From: a bacterium (Candidatus Gribaldobacteria) CG10_big_fil_rev_8_21_14_0_10_37_21
Lineage (GTDB): Bacteria > Patescibacteriota > Minisyncoccia > Minisyncoccales > CG1-02-41-26
NCBI GenBank assembly: GCA_002773495.1
Contig: PFAX01000001.1
Coordinates: 2,060-14,172 of the forward strand
Length of the DNA: 12,113 nucleotides
Direction of reading: 5' to 3'
Of the stretch, positions 6,124 to 12,113 are shown in pieces (positions within the stretch are counted from its first letter, which is position 1; every line of letters begins with the position of its first letter). A program made the translations under genes and the position numbers. The notes below the pieces were generated by a model. That model did no database searches and was not told the DNA's origin. It saw only the letters and a program-made list of their open reading frames with translations.

Positions 6124-6810
6124 ATGCCTCAAATTAAGGCCTGGGAAAAAGAATATCAAAACCCGCAACTTTTAACTAAAAAAGAAGAGCCGCAAAATGA
6201 CTTAAAGCGGTTTTTTAAGTTTTTACGCAAGACCGAAAAAATAATTCCAGAGGGTTTAGTTGTCTTAGACCTAGGAAGTGGCACAGGTAGAAACGCTAAT
6301 TACTTAGCCCAATTAGGCAGTAAAGTTATTGGCTTGGAAATATCAAAAACCGCCCTTAATTTAGCTAAGGCAAGGGCCCGTGAAGAAGGGGTTGAGGTTG
6401 ATTACCGCTTGCTTGATATTGGCTCTATTTATCCGTTTGAAAATGAGCAATTTGATTTGGTTTTAGATGTGATGAGTTCTAACTCGCTTAATGAAAAAGA
6501 GCGCGAGATTTATTTAAAAGAGGTCTTTAGGGTTTTAAAAAATGGCGGGTTTTTCTTTGTTAAAGCACTTTGTAAAGATGGTGACAAAAACGCCAAGAAC
6601 TTACTTAAAATAAATCCCAGCAAAGAAAAGGATACTTATCTCAATAAAGACATGGGCTTAACAGAGCGGGTTTTTACCAAAGACGATTTTATTAAAATGT
6701 ATGCTCAATATTTTAAAGTTATTCAATTGATTAAAAAAACTAATTACGCCCAATTCAAAGGTCAAAGCTATAAAAGAAACTATTGGCTTGGCTATTTAAA
6801 GAAGCTATAA
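6124..6810 (+). CDS. Class I SAM-dependent methyltransferase
   Basis: The 228-residue protein has a Rossmann-type methyltransferase fold. Motif I is VLDLGSGTGRNANYLA (47-62), which binds S-adenosylmethionine; Glu72 in VIGLEIS is the expected acidic residue for the ribose, and Asp98 in LLDIG fits the adenine contact. FDLVLDVMSSN (110-120) and VLKNGGFFFV (137-146) are the usual motif IV and V-like strands. This is the pattern of small-molecule or general Methyltransf_11/25 enzymes; the substrate cannot be read from the sequence. I chose ATG 6124 rather than TTG 6091, because 6091 lies within the preceding terminator and 6124 sits seven bases after an extended -10 box. The next gene starts four bases after the stop, so the two are probably co-transcribed. 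Confidence 0.85.
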   Translation: MPQIKAWEKEYQNPQLLTKKEEPQNDLKRFFKFLRKTEKIIPEGLVVLDLGSGTGRNANYLAQLGSKVIGLEISKTALNLAKARAREEGVEVDYRLLDIGSIYPFENEQFDLVLDVMSSNSLNEKEREIYLKEVFRVLKNGGFFFVKALCKDGDKNAKNLLKINPSKEKDTYLNKDMGLTERVFTKDDFIKMYAQYFKVIQLIKKTNYAQFKGQSYKRNYWLGYLKKL

Positions 6811-6814
6811 AAAT

Positions 6815-7204
6815 ATGATAAAACCACATAAAAAGTCAACCCGTTTGTTTTTCTTTATAGCTGGCATTATTGCCACCATAGCTTACAGGGTTATTATTTT
6901 TTTAAACCTGTATAGCCCTTTCTTAGTTAAGGTGGCTTGGTATATCGGCACAGTTGGTTTTATCCTTTACTTTGGGCATCGTTACGATATTGCTATGAAA
7001 AGAGCCAATTTAATTAAAAAATATGACCTGGTTAAAATTATTGATAATTCTTCTGTTGGGGGTGAAGCAAAACAAGCCCTCCATTATTTAGTTCAAACAA
7101 CTCTAACCTCTAAATCTCGCTGGAACTCAGCTGTTATTTTTCTGCTTACTTTAGTGGCCTTTATTGTCGCTGTCATTTTAGATGTTTTAATAATTAGCCA
7201 ATGA
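6815..7204 (+). CDS. Small membrane protein, three predicted TM helices
   Basis: The 129-residue protein has hydrophobic segments at about 11-31, 36-54 and 104-126, separated by a basic, soluble loop (about 55-103). The N-terminus is rich in Lys and should remain in the cytoplasm. With three helices, the C-terminus would be outside. No catalytic motif is visible and I do not recognise a named family. It starts four bases after the methyltransferase stop without a Shine-Dalgarno site, so translational coupling is likely; the overlapping TATAAA (6806-6811) is too close to the ATG to be its promoter. No T-tract terminator follows directly. Confidence 0.75.
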   Translation: MIKPHKKSTRLFFFIAGIIATIAYRVIIFLNLYSPFLVKVAWYIGTVGFILYFGHRYDIAMKRANLIKKYDLVKIIDNSSVGGEAKQALHYLVQTTLTSKSRWNSAVIFLLTLVAFIVAVILDVLIISQ

Positions 7205-7283
7205 TTTATTAATAATTAGTGAAGGCAAAATCAAAATATTTTAAATTTAAAAATCAGAAATTTGATAAAAAAATAAAAAATGG

Positions 7284-7312
7284 TTGACAGGGGGAAGTTT
7301 ATTTGTTATAAT
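7284..7312 (+). promoter_or_regulatory. Perfect consensus sigma70 promoter of the helicase-typA operon
   Basis: TTGACA (7284-7289), exactly 17 bp, and TATAAT (7307-7312) match the consensus at all 12 positions, with a TGT extended -10 (7304-7306). The start point would be about 7319-7320, leaving a leader of about 108 bases before the helicase ATG. It is the strongest promoter in the window. Confidence 0.9.
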
Positions 7313-7328
7313 GAATTAATTAATTAAA

Positions 7329-7356
7329 GCTTAGGCAAATTAAATTAACCCTAAGC
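7329..7356 (+). promoter_or_regulatory. Leader hairpin 1 of the helicase mRNA
   Basis: GCTTAGG (7329-7335) pairs exactly with CCTAAGC (7350-7356) around a 14-base A/T-rich loop. It forms near the 5' end of the leader and could stabilise the mRNA or take part in switching. Confidence 0.5.
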
Positions 7357-7425
7357 GACCCTCTTTTCTTTTGTGTCATTTATCAAACTGCTTGACCTCG
7401 AAGAACATCGGGTCAACATTTTTTT
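7357..7425 (+). promoter_or_regulatory. Putative attenuator in the helicase leader
   Basis: TTGACC (7392-7397) pairs with GGTCAA (7411-7416), with a possible inner CG/CG pair, and seven T (7419-7425) follow after CA. This has terminator form and ends two bases before the start codon. Upstream, GACCC (7357-7361) can pair with GGGTC (7410-7414), which would break the terminator stem. Terminator and antiterminator forms are therefore both possible. The stem is short, so efficiency is uncertain. Confidence 0.45.
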
Positions 7426-7427
7426 AT

Positions 7428-8693
7428 ATGATACAAAACAAACAAACTATTGATCGTTTTTGCGATTTAGGGCTTAATCAAAAATTACTCGCTATCTTAG
7501 AGAAAAAGGGTTTTATAACCCCAACCCCAATTCAAACAAGAGTAATCCCCCAAGCGTTGCTTGGCAAAGATGTAATTGGCATTGCTCAAACAGGTACTGG
7601 TAAAACTTTAGCTTTTGCTTTGCCAATTATTCAACACCTTACCCAAACAAGTGGGCAATGTTTGATTATGGTGCCAACTCGTGAGCTGGCCTTACAAGTA
7701 GAAAAGGAGTTCTTAAACTTTGGCAAATCCTTGGGTTTATATTGTGTGGCTGTGATTGGGGGCGTTTCCCAGCATGTGCAAGTAAGGGCCTTAAAGAATA
7801 ACCCGCAAGTTGTGATTGCCACCCCTGGGCGTTTGGCTGATTTAATGAAACAAGGGTATTATCAATTAAACAAGATAAAGATAATTATTTTAGATGAGGC
7901 CGACCGCATGCTTGATATTGGGTTTTTACCTGAGATTAAACATATCTTACAAACGGCCCCTAAAGAAAAGCAAACGATGTTGTTTTCAGCGACTATGTCC
8001 AGAGAGATTACAACCATTGCAGTTAATTTTATGAAAACGCCTTTAAGGGTTGAAGTTAGCCCACAAGGCACAGCCCCCACGACTGTTGAGCATGAGGTCT
8101 TTATTATCAGAAAAAGTGAAAAGACGCGTTTGCTTGATTCTTTGCTTCAGACCTACAGCGAAGATGTAACCCTTATTTTTTCTAGAACCAAACATGGGGC
8201 CAAAAAGATTGCTCGCGATGTTCGTTTTATGGGGCATACCGCAACTGAAATTCATGGCAACCGTTCTCAAGTTCAACGCAAAGCCGCTTTAGATGGTTTT
8301 ATTGATGGTAGGTTTAGGGTAATGATTGCAACCGACATTGCCTCAAGGGGCATTGATGTTAAAGATATTACTTTAGTGATTAATTTTGACATGCCTGATG
8401 ATTTAGAAAGTTATGTTCACCGCATTGGCAGAACGGGTAGGGCTGGTAAAACAGGTAAAGCAATTTCTTTTGTAATGCCCGAACAAAGAGCAGACCTTAG
8501 AAAAGTTGAACGTTTAATCAAGCAGGCCTTGCCTGTTTTAGCTTTACCCGTGCTACCGCCAGAAAGGGAACAACCACCTTATCAAGAAAGATCTCATCAA
8601 AGGCAAACATCTTTTAAAAGAAGGCCCACTTTTACAAGGAATAAGCCAAGGGGTTATGCTGGCCAAAGAAGAAGTTTTACAAGATCAAGATAA
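7428..8693 (+). CDS. DEAD-box ATP-dependent RNA helicase (RhlE/CsdA-like)
   Basis: The 421-residue protein shows the full set of DEAD-box motifs in order: Q motif with TPTPIQ (32-37), motif I AQTGTGKT (53-60), Ia PTRELALQ (83-90), Ib TPGRLADL (132-139), II DEAD (156-159), III SAT (187-189), IV LIFSRT (249-254), V ATDIASRGID (301-310) and VI HRIGRTGRAG (331-340). It unwinds short RNA duplexes with ATP and probably acts in ribosome assembly or mRNA remodelling. After residue 380 comes a basic Arg/Gln/Ser-rich tail, usual for RNA-binding extensions. I chose ATG 7428 instead of GTG 7371: the 19 extra residues do not resemble the family and would cover the leader hairpins. There is no Shine-Dalgarno site; TTTTTTTAT precedes the ATG. 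typA follows after 18 bp, so both are probably one operon. Subfamily is uncertain. Confidence 0.95.
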   Translation: MIQNKQTIDRFCDLGLNQKLLAILEKKGFITPTPIQTRVIPQALLGKDVIGIAQTGTGKTLAFALPIIQHLTQTSGQCLIMVPTRELALQVEKEFLNFGKSLGLYCVAVIGGVSQHVQVRALKNNPQVVIATPGRLADLMKQGYYQLNKIKIIILDEADRMLDIGFLPEIKHILQTAPKEKQTMLFSATMSREITTIAVNFMKTPLRVEVSPQGTAPTTVEHEVFIIRKSEKTRLLDSLLQTYSEDVTLIFSRTKHGAKKIARDVRFMGHTATEIHGNRSQVQRKAALDGFIDGRFRVMIATDIASRGIDVKDITLVINFDMPDDLESYVHRIGRTGRAGKTGKAISFVMPEQRADLRKVERLIKQALPVLALPVLPPEREQPPYQERSHQRQTSFKRRPTFTRNKPRGYAGQRRSFTRSR

Positions 8694-8711
8694 ATTGTCC
8701 TTACATTATAT

Positions 8712-10499
8712 ATGGAAATTAGAAACATAGCGATAATCGCTCACGTTGACCATGGTAAAACACGTTTAACCGATGCTTTAATGCAGCAAACAGGGATGCT
8801 TTCCGATGACAAGATAACTATGGATTCAAATGTCCTTGAGCAAGAGCGGGGGATTACGATTTATTCAAAAAATACTTCTGTTTTTTACAAGCAAACAAAG
8901 ATAAATATCGTTGATACCCCCGGGCACGCTGACTTTGGCTCAGAAGTTGAGCGGGTTTTGCGATCTATTGATGCCGTTTTGTTAGTTGTTGATGCCAAAG
9001 AAGGCCCCATGCCTCAAACCAAATTTGTTTTAAGAAAGGCCCTTGAGCTTGGCTTAAAGCCAATTGTTGTTTTAAATAAAATTGATAAATCAGCTGCCAG
9101 ACCAGAATGGGCCAAAGAAAAGGTCTTTGAGCTTTTTTTGGACTTGGGTGCCACCGACGAACAACTTAACTTCAGAACTGTTTACACTATTGCTAAAACT
9201 GGTATAGCTAAATTAAACTTAACTGACAAAGATGAAGATTTAACGCCCTTGCTTGATGTAATTTTAGAGAAAATTCCCCCAACTAAAGCTCAAACTGAAC
9301 TGCCTTTTGCTTTTCAGCCCTTTAACTTAGCTTATGATAGTTTTTTAGGCAGGATGGGGATTGGCAGGGTTTACCAAGGCAAAGCTAAGGTGGGCGATAG
9401 GGTTTTTATTAAAAAAGATGACGGCGGGGTTATCCCAGGGAGTATTTTAAAATTATTTACCTTTGAGGGTTTAAATAAAAAAGAAGTCGAGGAGGCCTTA
9501 GCTGGCGATATTGTGATGTTAGCTGGTTTGCCTGACATTTATATTAGTGATACAATTTGTAGTGATGAAAATCAAGCCTTATTGCCCGCCATTAAAATTG
9601 ATGAGCCAACTATTTGTTTAAACTTTTTATTAAATAATTCGCCCTTTGTGGGCAAAGAAGGCAAACACTTAACTGGCCAAAAAATTAAAGAACGTTTAGA
9701 AAAAGAATTAGAAGTTAATGTTGGTTTAAAGATTGACTTTTCTTTTGGTGATTATTTTAAGGTTTATGGTAGGGGCGAATTGCAAATTGCCATTTTATTA
9801 GAAAATATCAGAAGAGAAAATTTTGAACTTCAGGTCTCTCAACCCCAAGTTATTTTAAAAGAAATAAATGGGGTAAAGCACGAGCCATTTGAACAAGTTA
9901 CCATTAATACTCCCAAAGAAACAGCAGGGAGTGTGATTGAAAAAATGTCTCAAAGAAAAGGGCAAATGCTTTCAATTAACGAAGAGCAAAACTATACTCG
10001 GTTAATTTATTTAATCCCAACGCGGGGTTTATTGGGTTACCGAAGTGAGTTTATCGTTGATACCAAAGGCGAGGGGATTTTGTGTAGCGAGCCAGCTGGC
10101 TTTAAGCCCCACGTCGGGAAAATTGCCAAAAGAAATGTGGGCTCAATGATCTCTGGTTTTTCAGGTAAGGTTTTAGCTTTTGCTTTGTTTAATTTACAAG
10201 AAAGGGGTGTGATTTATGTTTCCCCCGGGGATAATGTTTATGAGGGGCAAGTTATTGGCAACACTGCTAAAGGCAACGAGATGACAGTTAACCCAATAAA
10301 AGGCAAACACCTAACTAACTTAAGGGCCTCTGGCAGTGATGAGGCGATTAACTTAGTCCCACCAATGACCTTAACCTTAGAAAGGGGCTTGGAGGTTATG
10401 GCTGAAGACGAATACTTAGAAATAACCCCTAAAAGTGTGCGTTTAAGAAAGCAAGCCCTGACTGAGATTGACCGCATAAGAGTTGCACGAAAGAGATAA
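8712..10499 (+). CDS. typA: Translational GTPase TypA/BipA
   Basis: The 595-residue protein has the length and domain order of TypA/BipA: GTPase domain (1 to about 195), EF-Tu-like beta barrel (about 200-290), two EF-G III/V-like domains (about 300-480) and the family-specific C-terminal domain. G1 is AHVDHGKT (10-17), switch I ends QERGIT (44-49), G3 is DTPGH (68-72) and G4 is NKID (122-125). TypA binds the 70S ribosome at the EF-G site and acts in ribosome assembly and stress or cold adaptation. RGLLGYRSEF and the C-terminal TLERGLEVM...DEYLEITP...RLRK are typical. Two deviations: Arg18 follows the P-loop (GKTRL rather than GKTTL), and the G5 region reads VYTIAKTG (157-164) where the usual form is VYASA.NG. 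No Shine-Dalgarno site is present; the 18-bp gap after the helicase gene points to co-transcription. A terminator follows. Confidence 0.95.
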   Translation: MEIRNIAIIAHVDHGKTRLTDALMQQTGMLSDDKITMDSNVLEQERGITIYSKNTSVFYKQTKINIVDTPGHADFGSEVERVLRSIDAVLLVVDAKEGPMPQTKFVLRKALELGLKPIVVLNKIDKSAARPEWAKEKVFELFLDLGATDEQLNFRTVYTIAKTGIAKLNLTDKDEDLTPLLDVILEKIPPTKAQTELPFAFQPFNLAYDSFLGRMGIGRVYQGKAKVGDRVFIKKDDGGVIPGSILKLFTFEGLNKKEVEEALAGDIVMLAGLPDIYISDTICSDENQALLPAIKIDEPTICLNFLLNNSPFVGKEGKHLTGQKIKERLEKELEVNVGLKIDFSFGDYFKVYGRGELQIAILLENIRRENFELQVSQPQVILKEINGVKHEPFEQVTINTPKETAGSVIEKMSQRKGQMLSINEEQNYTRLIYLIPTRGLLGYRSEFIVDTKGEGILCSEPAGFKPHVGKIAKRNVGSMISGFSGKVLAFALFNLQERGVIYVSPGDNVYEGQVIGNTAKGNEMTVNPIKGKHLTNLRASGSDEAINLVPPMTLTLERGLEVMAEDEYLEITPKSVRLRKQALTEIDRIRVARKR

Positions 10500-10519
10500 C
10501 GTTTAAGTATTAAATAAAG

Positions 10520-10551
10520 AAAAATCTTAGCTTTGAAGTTAAGATTTTTTT
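10520..10551 (+). terminator. Intrinsic terminator of the helicase-typA operon
   Basis: AAAAATCTTA (10520-10529) pairs exactly with TAAGATTTTT (10540-10549) around a 10-base loop that can itself form CTT/AAG pairs, and the T run continues to 10551. It also separates typA from the restriction-modification locus that starts 9 bp further on. Confidence 0.8.
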
Positions 10552-10559
10552 AAATTGTT

Positions 10560-10598
10560 TATCCTATTTTGGGATTATACTACAATAGGATATATAAT
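10560..10598 (+). promoter_or_regulatory. Promoter and operator of the controller-endonuclease operon
   Basis: TATCCTATT (10560-10568) and AATAGGATA (10584-10592) form a perfect 9-bp inverted repeat with a 15-bp gap. It brackets the -35 box TTGGGA (10569-10574) and abuts the -10 box TATAAT (10593-10598); the spacer is 18 bp. A repressor bound here would block RNA polymerase. The XRE protein encoded nine bases further on is the obvious candidate, as in autoregulated C-protein systems. Leader length would be at most 2-3 bases. Confidence 0.6.
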
Positions 10599-10607
10599 AA
10601 AAAAACT

Positions 10608-10829
10608 ATGAATAAGTCCACATATACAAAAGATTATCAAGAAATAATAAGTCGCTTAAAGCAAGCGAGAATTCGACTTGGGTTTTCCCAACAAGAGGTT
10701 GCCGAAAAGTTAAGTAAGCCCCAGTCGTATGTTTCTAAGATAGAATCTGGCGAAAGGCGACTTGATATTGTTGAAATTAAAAACATCGCTAGTATTGATA
10801 AGAAGTCGATTAGTTTTTTTATAAAATAA
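10608..10829 (+). CDS. XRE-family regulator, likely restriction-modification controller (C) protein
   Basis: The 73-residue protein is a single helix-turn-helix domain. The HTH segment is SQQEVAEKLSKPQSYVSKIE (27-46) followed by SGERRLDI, the canonical Cro/C1-type signature with the recognition helix around QSYVSKIE. Size and sequence fit the C proteins of Type II restriction systems (about 75-100 residues), which first activate and then repress their own operon and so delay endonuclease production. The context supports this: the endonuclease gene begins one base after the stop, and a perfect inverted repeat overlaps the promoter. I chose ATG 10608 rather than TTG 10569, which would lie within the operator. 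A generic XRE repressor remains possible but is less likely here. Confidence 0.85.
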   Translation: MNKSTYTKDYQEIISRLKQARIRLGFSQQEVAEKLSKPQSYVSKIESGERRLDIVEIKNIASIDKKSISFFIK

Positions 10830-10830
10830 A

Positions 10831-11532
10831 ATGAATTTAAAAATTTTAAAAAAGAAACTCCATGAAATAAAAAAAATGGGCTTTGTAAAAACCCACCGCA
10901 AGGGTGATACAGGAATAGGAAAAACACTAGAAGATCTTTTAGGGATAAAAGAAAATAACATCCCTCTGCCTGATATCGGAGGGGTCGCTGAGCTGAAGTC
11001 GTACCGTAAGAATGCTCAATCTATGATGACTTTATTTACTCTTGAGCCTTTACCCAAGGGCGGTGATCGGGACAGAATGTTACTTGATAATTTTGGCTAT
11101 TCAAAAAGGACCAATAACAGAAAAAAAGAGTTGCATTCTACACTTTCTTGCAAGCGATACAATAATCAAGCGCTTAAGCTTTCGGTTGCTGGCGATAAAA
11201 TTCGGATACAAGGCAAAAATAAACGTTTAAATATTTATTGGGATATGTTTTCTGTAAAAAATAAATTTAACCAAAAGTTACCGGCGCTTGTTTATGTTTT
11301 AGCTCAAGTTAAAATAAAAAACAAAGAGGAGTACTTTTATTTTAACGAAGCTTATTTCTTAGAGGGTTTTAATGTTGAATTATTTAAGAAAAGAGTCAAG
11401 GAAGACAGTATTCTTGTTGACCTTAGAATGTATTATCGACCCAACGGTTCCGTCCGTAACCATGGGACTGGTTTTAGGGTAAAAATTAAAAAACTTGATG
11501 ATTGTTTTTCAAAAAAGACAAAGCTAATTTAG
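10831..11532 (+). CDS. MvaI/BcnI-family Type II restriction endonuclease
   Basis: The 233-residue protein looks like the MvaI/BcnI family of monomeric Type II endonucleases, whose founders cut CCWGG and CCSGG. The N-terminal block GDTGIGKTLEDLLG (25-38) is the family hallmark. The active-site signature is PDIGGVAELK (47-56), giving Asp48, Glu54 and Lys56 of a PD-(D/E)XK nuclease. SMMTLFTLEP (64-73), the central LH.T...KR (101-109) and the C-terminal RNHGTGFRVK (209-218) also match the family pattern as I know it. The exact target sequence cannot be read from the protein. The gene starts one base after the controller gene and lacks a Shine-Dalgarno site; TATAAA (10820-10825) five bases before the ATG could add a leaderless promoter. 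All catalytic residues are present, so it should be active. Confidence 0.85.
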   Translation: MNLKILKKKLHEIKKMGFVKTHRKGDTGIGKTLEDLLGIKENNIPLPDIGGVAELKSYRKNAQSMMTLFTLEPLPKGGDRDRMLLDNFGYSKRTNNRKKELHSTLSCKRYNNQALKLSVAGDKIRIQGKNKRLNIYWDMFSVKNKFNQKLPALVYVLAQVKIKNKEEYFYFNEAYFLEGFNVELFKKRVKEDSILVDLRMYYRPNGSVRNHGTGFRVKIKKLDDCFSKKTKLI

Positions 11533-12113
11533 TTTTTGCGTAAGATTACGATACTTTCTTTATTCATTGTTTCTTCTATCTCGCCTACAATATTTGTTGG
11601 CGATGTTTTTGTTGGCATTCTTTTGCCTGGAATATTACGAACAAAAATATCTTCGCAACTAAAACCAATTTTTTGAGCTAATTCAGCAATGATAAAATCA
11701 GTTGGTATCCTTACCTGTTTTACTTGGCGGTTACCAATAACAATGCAAAAGTATTTCTTTGGTTTTAATATTTTATAAGCTCTCATTAAGCAATCGTTTA
11801 GCCCAAGAAAAAAACTTAAAACATCCTTAGCCCTTTTTTCGTCTTTCTCACCGATTTTTTCTAATGACTCAATCAAGTATTTTGAATTAAGGGAGTGAAA
11901 AAGGTTTTTTGTCGCCTTGCCACCAAGAAGTTTATTGTCTACACCTGAAGCGCTATCAGGTTCTTCGAAAATATCAATCCATTGAGCTGAAAGTCGAGAA
12001 AATTGACCATAAGCGACAGTTGTTCGGCTATCCCCGTAAGGTGGAGAAGTAACAATGCAATCTATAGAGTTGTTTTCTATGCCATTATTTTTTGATGAGT
12101 CCCCGTAAATAAT
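11529..12113 (-). CDS. DNA methyltransferase of the restriction-modification system (partial, N-terminus beyond window)
   Basis: The frame is open from the right edge to TAA (complement of 11529-11531), giving 194 residues of the C-terminal part. Near the edge IYGDSS is followed by IDCIVTSPPYGDS, where TSPPY is catalytic motif IV of amino-methyltransferases, the S-P-P-Y form favouring N4-cytosine. TVAYGQFSRLSAQW follows, then ILKPKKYFCIVIGNR and VRIPTDFIIAEL, and the end RNIPGKRMPTKTSPTN with MNKESIVILRK, all usual for this family. No SAM-binding FxGxG motif follows motif IV, so motif I must lie upstream, outside the window. The TTG at 11876 that would give a 115-residue frame is internal, not a start. 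MvaI and BcnI partners are N4-cytosine methyltransferases, which fits. The stop overlaps that of the endonuclease by two bases, tail to tail. Confidence 0.85.
   Translation of the reverse strand: MIYGDSSKNNGIENNSIDCIVTSPPYGDSRTTVAYGQFSRLSAQWIDIFEEPDSASGVDNKLLGGKATKNLFHSLNSKYLIESLEKIGEKDEKRAKDVLSFFLGLNDCLMRAYKILKPKKYFCIVIGNRQVKQVRIPTDFIIAELAQKIGFSCEDIFVRNIPGKRMPTKTSPTNIVGEIEETMNKESIVILRKN

Noticed and set aside
7371..7427. GTG start giving 19 extra residues to the DEAD-box helicase
   Set aside because: The extra residues do not resemble the family and the stretch holds the leader hairpin and T tract.
10569..10607. TTG start giving 13 extra residues to the XRE regulator
   Set aside because: It would begin at the -35 box and inside the inverted repeat.
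1..12113. CRISPR arrays, tRNA and rRNA genes
   Set aside because: No regularly spaced direct repeats, no cloverleaf with TTCRA and no rRNA-like stretches were seen on either strand.

Overview
The window looks like a chromosomal segment of a Patescibacteria (Candidate Phyla Radiation) bacterium. The DNA is AT-rich and the genes are compact and mostly on the + strand. One gene encodes a CxxC-x17-CxxC zinc-binding protein of a type frequent in these genomes. Several genes have a -10 box ending only 6-9 bases before the ATG and no Shine-Dalgarno site, which suggests leaderless mRNAs. The lineage is inferred from these traits; no rRNA gene is present to confirm it.

Left part (1-3616). It begins with an MccF-like S66 serine peptidase. 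Next comes a decayed gene (1163-1594) that resembles the C-terminal half of a CDF metal transporter with a zinc ribbon, broken by in-frame stops. A short gene-free stretch follows, with a perfect inverted repeat and one consensus DnaA box. Then come an AAA ATPase with a DUF4143-type C-terminus, an unlisted 39-residue lysine/arginine-rich protein with its own -10 box and terminator, and a 181-bp long imperfect palindrome (3209-3389) that looks like a miniature hairpin element.

Middle part (3617-7204). This holds a 608-residue protein I do not recognise, the CxxC-x17-CxxC protein with a Gly/Arg-rich head and Lys/Ala-rich tail, a strong terminator, a class I SAM methyltransferase, and a small three-helix membrane protein probably co-transcribed with it.

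Translation and RNA part (7205-10551). A perfect consensus promoter (TTGACA, 17 bp, TATAAT) drives a leader of about 108 nt, then a DEAD-box RNA helicase and the translational GTPase TypA/BipA. The leader ends in a terminator-like hairpin with seven T just before the helicase ATG and can form an alternative pairing. This suggests attenuation of a helicase-typA operon, a plausible cold or stress-response unit.

Right part (10560-12113). This is a Type II restriction-modification locus: an XRE-type controller protein behind a promoter flanked by a perfect inverted repeat, a MvaI/BcnI-family endonuclease 1 bp downstream, and a convergent, edge-truncated DNA methyltransferase with a TSPPY motif whose stop codon overlaps that of the endonuclease. 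It is the clearest accessory module in the window.
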